Assembly: GCF_017312485.1 (NCBI RefSeq)
Contig: NZ_BMBA01000014.1
Location: 1 to 47,421 of the forward strand
From: Clostridium zeae
Lineage (GTDB): Bacteria > Bacillota > Clostridia > Clostridiales > Clostridiaceae
Length of the DNA: 47,421 bases
Reading direction: 5' to 3'
Below, in pieces: positions 9,383 through 19,209 of this stretch (its first letter is position 1; each line of letters opens with the position of its first letter). The notes beneath the pieces are model-generated. The model saw only the letters and a program-made list of their open reading frames with translations. It was not told where the DNA came from and did not search any database. The translations under genes and the position numbers were made by a program.

Positions 9383-10363
9383 TTATAATTGACTTTCTAA
9401 TATTTCTGAAATTATATTTTCAGCTGTAATACCATCTGCTACTGCATCAAAATTCATGAAAAAACGATGTCTAAGTGCTGGATAAGCAACGTATTTTATA
9501 TCTTCAAAAGACACATTAAATCGGCCTTCCATAATAGCTCTAACTCTAGAAGTTGAGATTATTGCTTGTGCTGCTCTCGGGCTCGCACCATATCTTATAT
9601 ACTTTTTTGATATTTCAGGAGAGTTCTCATAGTCTGGATGGGTAGAAAGAACTACTTTTAAAGCATATTCTTCTACAGCCTTAGAAATAGGCACTTCTTT
9701 TAAAAGTCTTCTCACTTCTAGTATTTCTTCACCAGCCATCATCTTTCCTAGCTCCTCCGCCTCATTATTTATAGTAACTCCGATTATGCTTTTAAGCTCA
9801 TCTAAATTAGGAAAAGGAACGTTCAATTTAAATAAAAATCTATCTAATTGGGCTTCTGGAAGAGGATACGTGCCTTCATTTTCTATAGGATTTTGAGTTG
9901 CTAATACCATAAAAGGTTCAGAAAGAGTATAAGTTGAGCTTCCTACCGTAACAGTATGCTCCTGCATTGCCTCAAGAAGTGCAGATTGAGTTTTTGGAGT
10001 GGCTCTATTTATCTCATCTGCTAATACTAAGTTAGAAAAAATAGGGCCTTTTTGAAATTGAAAAGCACTATTTCCCTTACTATCTTTAATTATAATATTT
10101 GTACCAACCACATCAGCGGGCATAAGATCAGGTGTAAATTGTATTCTTGAAAATGGCAAGTCTAAAACCTTTGAAAGAGTTTTTACTAATTGAGTCTTTC
10201 CAAGTCCAGGTGATCCTTCAAGAAGTACATTTCCACCAGTGAAGATAGCTATTAAAACCTGTCTAACAATATCTTTTTGCCCTATTATCGCTTTACCAAT
10301 TTCGCTTTCAACCTTCTCTATCTTTTCTATTATACCTTTTACGCTTTCTTCATTTATACTCAT
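9383..10363 (-). CDS. MoxR-family AAA+ ATPase
   Basis: 326 residues. Walker A GSPGLGKT (50-57), Walker B LVLADEIN (112-119), an insert typical of MoxR, a sensor-1 region containing ATQNPIENEGTYPLPEAQ, and a C-terminal lid with the sensor-2 Arg region GASPRAAQA. MoxR ATPases are chaperone-like enzymes that activate or insert metal into VWA-containing partners. The three VWA-type proteins encoded directly downstream are the natural clients. Ribosome site AAGGAG. A 113-base spacer separates it from the upstream gene, long enough to hold a secondary promoter, though I do not see a strong one. Confidence 0.95.
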   Translation of the reverse strand: MSINEESVKGIIEKIEKVESEIGKAIIGQKDIVRQVLIAIFTGGNVLLEGSPGLGKTQLVKTLSKVLDLPFSRIQFTPDLMPADVVGTNIIIKDSKGNSAFQFQKGPIFSNLVLADEINRATPKTQSALLEAMQEHTVTVGSSTYTLSEPFMVLATQNPIENEGTYPLPEAQLDRFLFKLNVPFPNLDELKSIIGVTINNEAEELGKMMAGEEILEVRRLLKEVPISKAVEEYALKVVLSTHPDYENSPEISKKYIRYGASPRAAQAIISTSRVRAIMEGRFNVSFEDIKYVAYPALRHRFFMNFDAVADGITAENIISEILESQL

Positions 10364-10476
10364 GTTATTCTCCTTATTATCTTCATCTCTACAGATGCTT
10401 CGATTTAATTTAACGGTTTTAAAGAGTTCCTGTACCGAAACTTAGAAGTGGTTTATCTATTCCAATGAAAATCTAT

Positions 10477-12078
10477 CTATTGCTGCAATGATGAAAAATA
10501 CCCCTTTATTATCTCTGTCATGCCGTCTGGAACCTCATAGTTTTCCATATTCTCCATAGCTTCTTTACTATATTCACCTACAACTTGATCATAAGGTTTT
10601 AATTCTCCTAGAGTGGCATTAGATTTATCTGTTATTTCACTTTCACTGCTTCCACTGGTTCCAGCCTTACCACTTAAAGAAGAGGTTTTACCGTCTCCTC
10701 CAAGTCTGCTTGGAGTAAATACTTTTTCATACTGCTTCTCACTTGAAGAGCCTGGTGCTTTATTACCTACCCCTCCTCCAGAATAAGGATTTACACCATT
10801 AGATCCATTAGAAGATCCATTTCCAGCTCCACTTCCTCCGCCACCTGTTCCATTTCCTCCTGATCCAGATCCAGAACCACTTCCATTTCCATCTCCGCTA
10901 CCATTTCCACTACCACTGCCGTTACCAGATCCACTTCCTTGACCTTGAGAATTTTGATCTTTACTGTCTGCTAACTGTTGCTCTTCATCTCCTAAGTTTT
11001 TCTGAAGTGAAGCTAATGCTTGATTTTTATTTCTCTGCGATGAAGACTTAGCCAGCGAGCTACTAACTGAACTTACAGCTTTATTTATAGAAGCTTCATC
11101 ACCAGACGATAGTGAGTCTGAAAGTTCACCTAAACTACTTTTAAGATCGCTGCTACTTAAAGAGGCAGCGGTACTTGAGAGACTGTTTTTAAGCTCCTCT
11201 TTTTGTTTACTGTCCATGTTCTTCATATCATTCTTCAGCTTATCTAATTCACTTTGAAGTTTTTTATCATCATTATTTTTTATGGCATCTGCTAGCTCTT
11301 TTGTAGCATCATTTTTTTTAAGTCCTTCTGCTAATTTATTTAAATCCTTGTCTAACTCTTTGTTCTTATCTATATCTAACTTTTTTGCTAGTTTTTCTTT
11401 TGCCTTATCTATTTCCTTATCAGTTTTTGCGAGTTTTAAATCCTTTTTTAATTCATCTATCTTCGCTAAGAGTTCCTTCTTTTCTTGTTCTGTAAGCTTC
11501 TTGTTTTCACTTACCTCCTTCTTAGCATTTTCTATCTTTTTCACTTCTTCTTTCTTTTCAATATTAAGTGCATGCAGCCTATTTGCTTCATCCTTTAATG
11601 TATCTGGTATAAGAAAGGTAAGCGAAAATACCACCATAGTTCCTATAAGTATTCTAAGTATCAATTTTGAAGGCATTAATCTTATATATTTAGCATAATC
11701 CAAGCTATTAAATTTCGCTAAAGCATCTTCAGCTTGAACCTTTTTATATATGTTTTCTTCCTCCATAAGCTCAAGAGCTGTTGACACTCTTTGATTTAGT
11801 CCAAAGGAATCAACTATTTCACTAACCTTTTTCAACTTTGGTATGAATACAATAGTAGAAATTAAAGCAACCGCTAAACCCATGGAATATATGGAAGGAA
11901 GCCATATGAAGTATACTCCATATATAGGTATCAGCCTCGAAGCTAATGCTACCGCAATTATCAATAGGGTAGAGATAACAAGAGCAATAGAAAAGTTCCT
12001 TAAAAACTTTTCTACATATATTCTTTTTCTTACTTTTTTTAATCTAGCTATTATCTCTCTATATGGGCTATCCAACAT
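10477..12078 (-). CDS. membrane-anchored coiled-coil protein with Gly/Ser-rich linker
   Basis: 533 residues of unrecognised family. Two N-terminal membrane helices (about 28-48 and 55-78), a short domain, another helix (about 140-160), then a Lys/Glu-rich coiled coil (about 165-300), a Ser-rich helix region, and a low-complexity linker of about 60 residues made mainly of Gly, Ser and Asn. It ends in a conserved-looking tail with PDGMTEIIKGYFSSL. It lies between the ABC permease and the MoxR ATPase genes, so it probably belongs to the same envelope machine, perhaps bridging the transporter and the VWA proteins. The start follows GGAGG. The architecture is clear; the function is not known. Confidence 0.75.
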   Translation of the reverse strand: MLDSPYREIIARLKKVRKRIYVEKFLRNFSIALVISTLLIIAVALASRLIPIYGVYFIWLPSIYSMGLAVALISTIVFIPKLKKVSEIVDSFGLNQRVSTALELMEEENIYKKVQAEDALAKFNSLDYAKYIRLMPSKLILRILIGTMVVFSLTFLIPDTLKDEANRLHALNIEKKEEVKKIENAKKEVSENKKLTEQEKKELLAKIDELKKDLKLAKTDKEIDKAKEKLAKKLDIDKNKELDKDLNKLAEGLKKNDATKELADAIKNNDDKKLQSELDKLKNDMKNMDSKQKEELKNSLSSTAASLSSSDLKSSLGELSDSLSSGDEASINKAVSSVSSSLAKSSSQRNKNQALASLQKNLGDEEQQLADSKDQNSQGQGSGSGNGSGSGNGSGDGNGSGSGSGSGGNGTGGGGSGAGNGSSNGSNGVNPYSGGGVGNKAPGSSSEKQYEKVFTPSRLGGDGKTSSLSGKAGTSGSSESEITDKSNATLGELKPYDQVVGEYSKEAMENMENYEVPDGMTEIIKGYFSSLQQ

Positions 12079-12107
12079 GGCACCTCCTATAATTTCTATT
12101 AAAGAAC

Positions 12108-13034
12108 CTATTTATCCTTATCTTCAATGACATCATCCTTGTGAAGCTCATCATACTTTTTATCTATAGAGAATTTTTTTCTTGCTGGGTTCAATTTATA
12201 CGAACATGCTGTAAGTAATAATATAGATAAAACTAAATCTATAACTATATTAATAGCCCACATATTTTGACTACTACCTGATATATAAAACCCTGGGAAG
12301 ATTGATTGTCCGCTTACACCAAACTGACTTACCAAAAGTGTAACAAATGAAGCTGCCGGATTTAAATACATGAGCCAAAATGTTTGATCATAAGATTTAT
12401 TTAACAAAGTAGGCTGAATAACTAGCTGAACATAGAATACTGTTATTAATAGCGTTCCTATGAACAGAAATACAATTAAAGCATAAGATAATACATTAGC
12501 CGCAGTACTTTTCTTTATAAAAGTTGAAAAGAAAAGTCCAATGCTTCCTAAGGTTATTGCAAGTACAATATAAAATAAGAAGGTCTGTAGCAATTCACTT
12601 ATACCAATTCCACCAAATAGAAATATTATTGAGAATATCGGTATTGAACTCAATATAAGAAGTATTATATGACTTAGTGATGCAAACAACTTTCCTAAAA
12701 TTATAGATCTATGCTTTAAAGTGGTAGATAAAAGTATATCTAGAGTTTGCTTTTCTCTCTCTCCAGATATTGCTCCTGCAGTTAAAGCTGGAGCAATTAA
12801 GCTGATAAGACCAAATTGCGCTGCAGACATAAAGCCATAAGTTATAAATACTTGTTCCGCATTCATTACTCCTCTATTCATGATCGTTTTAAGAAAAAGT
12901 ATAGTCAGTAGAGTTAAAACTAAATTGTAAACTCCTATTAATATAGGTGCTCTCCAACCTCTCATCTTAACTTTTAATTCTTTAAGTAATACTGGATTTA
13001 TTCTAAAACTACTTTTATTAATATTCATCTTCAT
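12108..13034 (-). CDS. ABC-2 type transporter permease
   Basis: About 308 residues with six predicted membrane helices and the N-terminal NPVLLKELKVKMRGWRAP segment usual in this permease class, followed by AGAISGEREKQTLDILLST, a strongly conserved ABC-2 motif. A GTG at 13037 overlaps the ATPase stop codon, but the GGAGG site is better spaced (7 bases) to the ATG at 13034, which I prefer. It pairs with the ATPase gene immediately upstream. Export direction is likely; the substrate is unknown. The C-terminal tail is Asp/Lys-rich. Confidence 0.9.
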   Translation of the reverse strand: MKMNINKSSFRINPVLLKELKVKMRGWRAPILIGVYNLVLTLLTILFLKTIMNRGVMNAEQVFITYGFMSAAQFGLISLIAPALTAGAISGEREKQTLDILLSTTLKHRSIILGKLFASLSHIILLILSSIPIFSIIFLFGGIGISELLQTFLFYIVLAITLGSIGLFFSTFIKKSTAANVLSYALIVFLFIGTLLITVFYVQLVIQPTLLNKSYDQTFWLMYLNPAASFVTLLVSQFGVSGQSIFPGFYISGSSQNMWAINIVIDLVLSILLLTACSYKLNPARKKFSIDKKYDELHKDDVIEDKDK

Positions 13035-13036
13035 CA

Positions 13037-13966
13037 CTATTCCTCCAAAGTAGCAGTTACTTTCATAAAGATATCCTCAAGATTTCCATCAAGCTGGTTA
13101 AAAGATACAACAGGAATCTTATTATTTATAAGTCTCACCAGTAGCTCATTCATATACCTGTCATCACCTTTAAAAGAAGCTTCTATTATATTATTACCAG
13201 CAGGATTTATATTATCTAAATCAGGGTATTCTTTAAGTATTCTTAAAGTCTCTTCAGCTTTATCCAAAACCTTAATCTTTATAGTTTGAGTGTGGTATAT
13301 TTTTTTCATTATTTCTTCTACAGTGCCATTTACAACCACCTGACCTCGTTCAACGATACCTATAGAAGTACAAAGCTCCGCCAATTCCGGAAGTATGTGA
13401 GAACTTACTAATATGGTTTTTCCCATTCCTTTTAAGGTTCTCAGTATTTCCTTCATTTCAATTCTTGCTCTCGGATCCATGCCTGACGCTGGCTCATCTA
13501 ATACTAAAAGCTCTGGATTGTGAACTAAACTTCTAGCTAAGCAAAGTCTTTGTTTCATACCTCTTGATAAGTTATCTACATAGAAGTCCTTCTTATCTAC
13601 TAGATCTACCAGTTCCAATAAATCCATACATATCTTTTTGCTCTCAGCACCTGTTATATTATAGATTGATGCATAGAATTCTAAATACTCTGTAACCTTA
13701 AGATCATCATATACTCCAAAAAAGTCAGGCATATAACCTATTTTACTTTTTAAAAGCCTAGTATCCTTTAATGCATTAATCCCATCTACCGTAACCTTCC
13801 CCGAGGTAGCATCTAATAGCCCACATATTATTCTCATCGTAGTTGTTTTTCCAGCACCATTAGGTCCTACAAATCCAAATATCTCTCCTTTGGGAATTTC
13901 AAGATTTAGACCTCTTACAGCTTGGAACTTTCCGTATGTTTTGTAAAGATCCTTTATCTCTAACAT
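13037..13966 (-). CDS. ABC transporter ATP-binding protein
   Basis: 309 residues. Walker A GPNGAGKTT (about 34-42), Q-loop region YMPDFFG, ABC signature LSRGMKQRL, Walker B LLVLDEP with D-loop SGMDP, and H-loop His in VSSHILPE. The C-terminal extension of about 80 residues is typical of CcmA/NatA-type exporters. The start overlaps the stop of the upstream gene by one base (TAATG), and its own stop abuts the permease start, so all three are translated together. Expected to power the neighbouring permease. Confidence 0.95.
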   Translation of the reverse strand: MLEIKDLYKTYGKFQAVRGLNLEIPKGEIFGFVGPNGAGKTTTMRIICGLLDATSGKVTVDGINALKDTRLLKSKIGYMPDFFGVYDDLKVTEYLEFYASIYNITGAESKKICMDLLELVDLVDKKDFYVDNLSRGMKQRLCLARSLVHNPELLVLDEPASGMDPRARIEMKEILRTLKGMGKTILVSSHILPELAELCTSIGIVERGQVVVNGTVEEIMKKIYHTQTIKIKVLDKAEETLRILKEYPDLDNINPAGNNIIEASFKGDDRYMNELLVRLINNKIPVVSFNQLDGNLEDIFMKVTATLEE

Positions 13967-16338
13967 TATTTCACCTTCCCTTTTACAGATATTTCTGGTA
14001 TTTGAACTGGTCCGCCATTGTTGCTTACACTAATTTTAATCTTAAATTCATTATCATTACTCAAATATTTTTTTACATCATCACCACTAAAACTATCAGA
14101 AGTTGCAGATACATACTTATTTTGCTTGTAATCATACACTTCAAAAGCAGCATTAGAAGCTCCTGTATTACTACTAGTTGAACTTGAGTCTAGTTTCAAC
14201 TCTGATACAATCATATTTTTATCTATATCATATACTATTTCAGGAGTTCCAGCACCATAGAAAACTTCTCCATATGGATCATAATTTGTAGTGGACATTT
14301 CTACTACTCTATAATTTACAAATCCCGTTGGATACTGGATAGTATCACCATTCTTGAAGTTTAGTTGTAATGGCATTCTTATTATGGTTCTATCCTTAAC
14401 TACTGAATCTTTACCATTTACTACTAATGGTTTTGAGATATTATCTTTTGTTATCGCTATAATAGAAATATCTTTAATTCTTGTTGTTTGCATTGATTCG
14501 GAATACGACATTCTAAATAAGCTTCCATTATATCTATCCTCATCACTGGCATTAGGACTACCTATTTTATAAATCTTGTTTTCATATGTTAGTTGGTTTA
14601 TGTCGCCATTATAATCCCCTGTTTTTTTATCTAGTTTTACACTATCTCCCTTTTTTACAGCTCCAAGAATATAGTAAGATTTAGGAGTTATAACATAACA
14701 ATATTCAAAATCAAAAGAGGTGGAATTCTTAATAGTCCCCTTTATCTCATCTCCCTCTATAGATACATCAGCATCTATTTTTCCAATGCTTATATTAGAA
14801 GACGGTATCTTTACAGTTCTAGTAGCAAGAACACTTTTATTTTTAAATTCGATAGTTCCTTTATCTTCTCTTATTAAAGTATCAAGTTCATTTTTCTTCG
14901 CATTATCTGCATTACCATTATAATTAGGATTATCTACAGACTCTAACTTTTGACCTTCTTTACTTGATACTTCAACAGTCATTTTCTTTGGTGTAAATAT
15001 CCCTACATATGTGTTTTTAGTAGCTGCTCCTTTTGAATCCATGTTTATTATGTTGGCGTTATTTGCAACTACATCACTTAACCTTGTCCCACTTCCTAAG
15101 AAATAAACTACAACTCCAAACACTATAGCAATACATGGAACTGTTATCCACATGAATTCACGTTTATCTAACTTTTTAAGCACAAAATAACTTGTTGGAG
15201 CCACTAAAACAATGTAAATTATTAACACAATAAGATACATGTTTATATTTGCTTTTTTATTCATTAAATTGTTTACTAGTTCACTTACAGAGAAATACGT
15301 ATTCATATAACCATTATCAAACTTAGCACTGTTAACAAAATTGGGATTTATCATACTAAAAATCTTTTCTCCGAAGGAGCTGTTATTTGCCCAGCCAACA
15401 AAAGGTTTAAGTCCAAAATCAAAACCTGCTATAGCTACATTTCCAGTACCTATATTAACTGTCTGAAGAAGTTTTGAATTTCCTTCCTGTATATTTGTAT
15501 TGCTTCTATCAAGCTGTATATTCAAATTTTCTACAGAAACTGGGTTGTTATTATCACCATTGGTAGCTATACTGTATATTTTAGTGGTATTCACCTTTGT
15601 AAGCTCGCCAGGCTGCCCCTTTATAAAATCATCTTTAAATAAACTTAGAGTCTTGTTATAGTTGGTACCAGTACCAATTACCAGGGTTCCACCGAGCTTT
15701 ACCCAACTCTTTAGATTTTCATATGCTTCCTTAGATAATTTAGAACTATCAAAATTATTGATTACTATTATGTCAAAGGTTTCAAGTACCTGAAGATAAT
15801 CTGGAAATTTATTTTCATCTAGCTTTATCAACTCAGTTGATAAAGTAACACCTTTTGGTGCTGGAATTTTATTAAGATATGTTAAACTATCAAAGTCGTC
15901 ACTTAAAATTCCTATAAATTTTACAGTTTGATTTGTAGAGTTTCCAACCTTAATTTCTTCACTATATACTTCTTCGCTACCATCTTTTATTGAAACCTCA
16001 TATTTCAAAAAGGCTTGCTTTACAGGAACATTGATAGTAACAATTTTCTCAGCTCCTTTTTGAATACTGATATTTTTCAAATAACTATCATATTTATTTT
16101 CGGAGGTAGGAACCTTAACTTCTACAGTTCCTTGTATATCCTTATAATCATTTTTTATGGATATATTTATAGGTGTATAGTAACCTATTTTGTATTTGTC
16201 ATTAAACCCCACAGTAGTTTTTACTGTTATACCTTTCTTAGTATCTGCTTTAACAGTCTCACCTTTTACTAAAACTAAAGGGATAATTAATGCAATTGCA
16301 AGAATAAAAATTAATGCCCTATTGACTACTTTTCTCAT
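13966..16338 (-). CDS. large secretory membrane protein heading the MoxR/VWA operon
   Basis: 790 residues. Signal peptide (about 1-31, basic start, hydrophobic core, VKADT cleavage area), a beta-sandwich domain, a glutamine-amidotransferase-like fold (about 140-310, with IIVINNFDSSKLSKEAYENL), then two membrane helices (about 368-388 and 394-413) and a long C-terminal beta-rich part that would follow on the outside. The same amidotransferase-like fold recurs in the last gene of the operon, suggesting related extracellular modules at both ends. First gene of the operon; ribosome site GGGGAA before the ATG. A minus-strand TATAAT at 16400-16405 may be part of its promoter, but no good -35 accompanies it. 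Confidence 0.8.
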   Translation of the reverse strand: MRKVVNRALIFILAIALIIPLVLVKGETVKADTKKGITVKTTVGFNDKYKIGYYTPINISIKNDYKDIQGTVEVKVPTSENKYDSYLKNISIQKGAEKIVTINVPVKQAFLKYEVSIKDGSEEVYSEEIKVGNSTNQTVKFIGILSDDFDSLTYLNKIPAPKGVTLSTELIKLDENKFPDYLQVLETFDIIVINNFDSSKLSKEAYENLKSWVKLGGTLVIGTGTNYNKTLSLFKDDFIKGQPGELTKVNTTKIYSIATNGDNNNPVSVENLNIQLDRSNTNIQEGNSKLLQTVNIGTGNVAIAGFDFGLKPFVGWANNSSFGEKIFSMINPNFVNSAKFDNGYMNTYFSVSELVNNLMNKKANINMYLIVLIIYIVLVAPTSYFVLKKLDKREFMWITVPCIAIVFGVVVYFLGSGTRLSDVVANNANIINMDSKGAATKNTYVGIFTPKKMTVEVSSKEGQKLESVDNPNYNGNADNAKKNELDTLIREDKGTIEFKNKSVLATRTVKIPSSNISIGKIDADVSIEGDEIKGTIKNSTSFDFEYCYVITPKSYYILGAVKKGDSVKLDKKTGDYNGDINQLTYENKIYKIGSPNASDEDRYNGSLFRMSYSESMQTTRIKDISIIAITKDNISKPLVVNGKDSVVKDRTIIRMPLQLNFKNGDTIQYPTGFVNYRVVEMSTTNYDPYGEVFYGAGTPEIVYDIDKNMIVSELKLDSSSTSSNTGASNAAFEVYDYKQNKYVSATSDSFSGDDVKKYLSNDNEFKIKISVSNNGGPVQIPEISVKGKVK

Positions 16339-16481
16339 AATTCCCCTACTTTCTTATAATATATAAATATTATTGCAATATAAGTTAAAATTTACCACTA
16401 TTATATCATAGTATTGTATCATTCTTTATTACAACTTCCTTACAAATTTCTTAAGATTCATATATTCTTTATTTATTAAAG

Positions 16482-16525
16482 AAAAAAAGTCCATCACCAG
16501 CTTTTTGAAATGCTGCAATAGACTT
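16482..16525 (-). terminator. terminator of the L,D-transpeptidase gene
   Basis: Minus-strand hairpin with outer stem AAGTC/GACTT and inner stem CAGC/GCTG, followed by seven T. It separates the transpeptidase gene from the downstream eight-gene operon. Confidence 0.75.
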
Positions 16526-16586
16526 AGATTTTATTAATATTTATTAAATTATGTAGTTACCTTGCTTATAACTTTTAAATATTCTC

Positions 16587-17645
16587 TTAATTAACATAAA
16601 CTGTAGTCCCACCTGGTATATTATTAAATATCCATTTAGAATTTTCTAGACTTAATCTTACACATCCATGAGATACAGGTTTACCTAAAGTATAATCAGT
16701 AATATTTTTATTCTTGTCCATCGGCCAGGAGTGGAAAAGGTAGTTACCAAAAAACTGAACCCAGTTTTTAGCGCCTTCATTTATACTTGCATTATAGAAC
16801 CAGTCACCTCTTGCTGAAACCTTAAATATTCCCTTTGGAGTCTCGCTTCCTTCTGCACCAGTAGAACAGTCTAATTCTTTTATAAGCTTCCAATCGCCCT
16901 TACTGCCTACAAAGACATTTGTTTTCTGGTTTTGAAGATCCACCCAAACTAAAAATTTAGATCTACTTGAATAATCTTTAACAACATTTTCCTTATCAGG
17001 GTTAGGCTTATATCCGTTAAGGTAAGCAGCAATAGCAGGACTAACAGATTTTTTCGCCTTTTCTTCTGCTAATTTTCTATCCTCTTCTAACTTCTTCTTT
17101 TCTTCTTGTGCCTTTATTTTCGCGTCTTCAATAAGTTTTTTACTGCTATCCAAAAAATCTTTAGATAAGTACTCTTTATTTTCATCTAGGAACTTTAGTC
17201 CATCATCATATTTAGAATCAGTTATATCTTGATTTAAATCTTCTGAGATAGAATCTTCTACCGCACTCTTAAGCTCCAACAGCTTATCTTTAAGAGTTTT
17301 ATCTCCAATCTGTTTTTCTAAACTTGCTATTGCAGATAAAACATAACTATAATTTTTTTTTGCAAACTGTTCTTCTATATTCTTAAATTCGTTTCTTTGC
17401 TTCTCTAGCGTTTCTAAACTCTTAATTTCACTATCCTCTGCTTTATATGAACCTGTCTTTTCTAAATCATTAATTTTAGTACTAAGCAATTTGTAATCAA
17501 TACGTTCATTTAAATAATCATCTTTTAAGGCGCTAAACGCTTCCTTTGATTTTTGAGCTTGTACATTTTTATTGTAATAAAAAAGAGATCCTGTTATTAT
17601 GCATACTGCTAAAGCAGCAGTTGTTAAAACTCTCTTCAAACGCAA
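16587..17645 (-). CDS. L,D-transpeptidase (YkuD domain), membrane anchored
   Basis: 352 residues. N-terminal signal anchor (about 7-25), a Lys/Glu-rich coiled-coil region (about 30-205), then a YkuD catalytic domain (about 225-352) with the active-site motif SHGCVRLS (about 324-331). Such enzymes form 3-3 cross-links in peptidoglycan or attach proteins to it, using Cys as nucleophile, outside the membrane. The start is a TTG about 7 bases after GGGGGA; no ATG is available upstream. Monocistronic with its own terminator. Confidence 0.9.
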   Translation of the reverse strand: MRLKRVLTTAALAVCIITGSLFYYNKNVQAQKSKEAFSALKDDYLNERIDYKLLSTKINDLEKTGSYKAEDSEIKSLETLEKQRNEFKNIEEQFAKKNYSYVLSAIASLEKQIGDKTLKDKLLELKSAVEDSISEDLNQDITDSKYDDGLKFLDENKEYLSKDFLDSSKKLIEDAKIKAQEEKKKLEEDRKLAEEKAKKSVSPAIAAYLNGYKPNPDKENVVKDYSSRSKFLVWVDLQNQKTNVFVGSKGDWKLIKELDCSTGAEGSETPKGIFKVSARGDWFYNASINEGAKNWVQFFGNYLFHSWPMDKNKNITDYTLGKPVSHGCVRLSLENSKWIFNNIPGGTTVYVN

Positions 17646-17820
17646 ATCCTATTCCCCCTGAAATAAATTTTATCTTTCCATGTACTTCTTTGATAAACCC
17701 TTCTAGGCTAAGAAAGGTAACTTTTTCAAACATTATGTAACTTATACACTATATTTAATAATAACAGATAAATTAATAACACTTCAATACTTGTGATATA
17801 ATTTTAATGAGGTGATTTTG

Positions 17821-18543
17821 ATGAGTTTGGATAAATTAAAAGAAATCATAGATAATTCTAATAATATTGTCTTCTTTGGTGGTGCTGGCATGAGTACCGA
17901 ATCCGGTATACCTGATTTCAGAAGTTCTAATGGACTTTTCAACGAAAAATTAAACATGACTTTTACACCTGAACAGCTAGTATCCCATACGTTTTATATA
18001 CGATATCCTGAAGACTTTTACAGTTTCTATAAGGATAAATTAATATACCCTGATGCGAAACCTAATGCTGGACATTTGGCCTTAGCAAAGCTAGAAGATA
18101 CGGGCAAGCTTAAGGCAATTGTCACTCAAAATATAGATGGACTTCATCAAGCTGCTGGTTCTAAAAATGTTTTCGAACTTCATGGATCAGTGTTAAGAAA
18201 TTATTGTACTAAATGTCATACTTTTTATGATGAGAAGTTTATTTTAGAATCAGAAGGAGTCCCAACTTGTACTAAATGTGGCGGAACAGTTAAACCAGAT
18301 GTAGTTTTATACGAAGAGGGACTAGATGAGACTATTATTAATGGTGCAGTTAAAGCTATAGCAGCCGCAGATACTTTAATAATAGGAGGAACTTCTCTTG
18401 TTGTTTATCCTGCTGCTGGACTTATAAACTACTTCAGAGGTGAAAATCTAGTATTAATAAACAAGAGTACTACCTCTGCAGATAGTAAAGCCAATTTAGT
18501 CATTCATGACTCTATTGGAAAAGTCTTAAGTTCAGTTGTATAA
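17821..18543 (+). CDS. cobB: NAD-dependent protein deacylase (sirtuin)
   Basis: 240 residues from the ATG at 17821; a GTG at 17812 is in frame but lies inside the GAGGTGA ribosome site, so it is not used. Sirtuin motifs: GAGMSTESGIPDFRS (NAD binding), TQNIDGLHQ with the catalytic His in LHGS, and a zinc ribbon of four Cys (CTKC and CTKC). Removes acyl groups from lysines with NAD consumption. Transcribed alone with a strong terminator after it. Confidence 0.95.
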   Translation: MSLDKLKEIIDNSNNIVFFGGAGMSTESGIPDFRSSNGLFNEKLNMTFTPEQLVSHTFYIRYPEDFYSFYKDKLIYPDAKPNAGHLALAKLEDTGKLKAIVTQNIDGLHQAAGSKNVFELHGSVLRNYCTKCHTFYDEKFILESEGVPTCTKCGGTVKPDVVLYEEGLDETIINGAVKAIAAADTLIIGGTSLVVYPAAGLINYFRGENLVLINKSTTSADSKANLVIHDSIGKVLSSVV

Positions 18544-18553
18544 GTTTCAACTA

Positions 18554-18597
18554 AAAAACATAGATACATGTCCAAAAATCATGTATCTATGTTTTTT
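18554..18597 (+). terminator. terminator of cobB
   Basis: Near-perfect 17-bp stem starting AAAAACATAGATACATG, 9-base loop, ending in TTTTTT. One of the strongest terminators in the window. Confidence 0.92.
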
Positions 18598-18737
18598 CGC
18601 ATGAATAACTTTAGTTAGAAACCTTGTAGAAATTTAATTAACATTTTGTAACTGTTTATAGTATTATAGATTCCTCTCATTTTTCAGAAAAAATATTAAT
18701 ATAATCTAATGATATTTCTTTTGTGGGAGTGGAATCT

Positions 18738-19169
18738 TTGAAACTAATAATAATCTTCTTATTAATCTTAGTTATTGCCTGTATGTATTTATATTTTGAT
18801 AGAAAACTTAGTTTTTCTAGGCAACAGTATCTACTGCTATCTAATCAACATAAGGCATTAAGAGAAAAATATAATTCTCTGAACTCAAGCCTTACTAATA
18901 TTTCAATAAGATACTTAAATACCACAACCTCTAATGGCGTTACTCTTGAAGGAGTTTTTTTAATGCTTTCGCCCTTAGAAAAAGGTCCTATTATAAATAA
19001 GATAACTCAAAAGCTTCAAGTTAGAATTCTTGAAGAAGCTGAAGTAAGTAATCAGATATGGTATTTTGTATCTCTACCATTAAATACTGACTTCAATTCT
19101 AAGGGTTGGCTCCGGAAATCAGACTTTTCACTACTTTTTAGCAGTTCACAAGATGTGATGAATAGATAA
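18738..19169 (+). CDS. membrane-anchored protein with probable SH3-like domain
   Basis: About 143 residues from a TTG at 18738, which sits 5 bases after GGGAGTGG; the GTG at 18723 falls within that region and is less likely. A membrane helix (about 2-19) is followed by a short coiled segment and a beta-rich domain of about 85 residues. That domain has the feel of a bacterial SH3 domain: it ends with IWYFVSLPLNTDFNSKGWLR, matching the common W-x-V ... G-W(V/L) pattern. Probably exposed on the outer face of the membrane. No neighbour helps with function. Confidence 0.65.
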   Translation: MKLIIIFLLILVIACMYLYFDRKLSFSRQQYLLLSNQHKALREKYNSLNSSLTNISIRYLNTTTSNGVTLEGVFLMLSPLEKGPIINKITQKLQVRILEEAEVSNQIWYFVSLPLNTDFNSKGWLRKSDFSLLFSSSQDVMNR

Positions 19170-19209
19170 TATACAATTATATATCTTATAAATTAATAAA
19201 AAATTAAAA

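Noticed and set aside
10800-10960. DNA repeat-like tract of TCC/ACC-type triplets
   Set aside because: It encodes the Gly/Ser/Asn linker of a protein; it is a coding low-complexity tract, not a CRISPR array or separate repeat.
11282-11698. 138-residue plus-strand Ser/Phe-rich frame
   Set aside because: It is the antisense of the Lys/Glu coiled-coil part of the membrane protein at 10477-12078; composition explains its openness.
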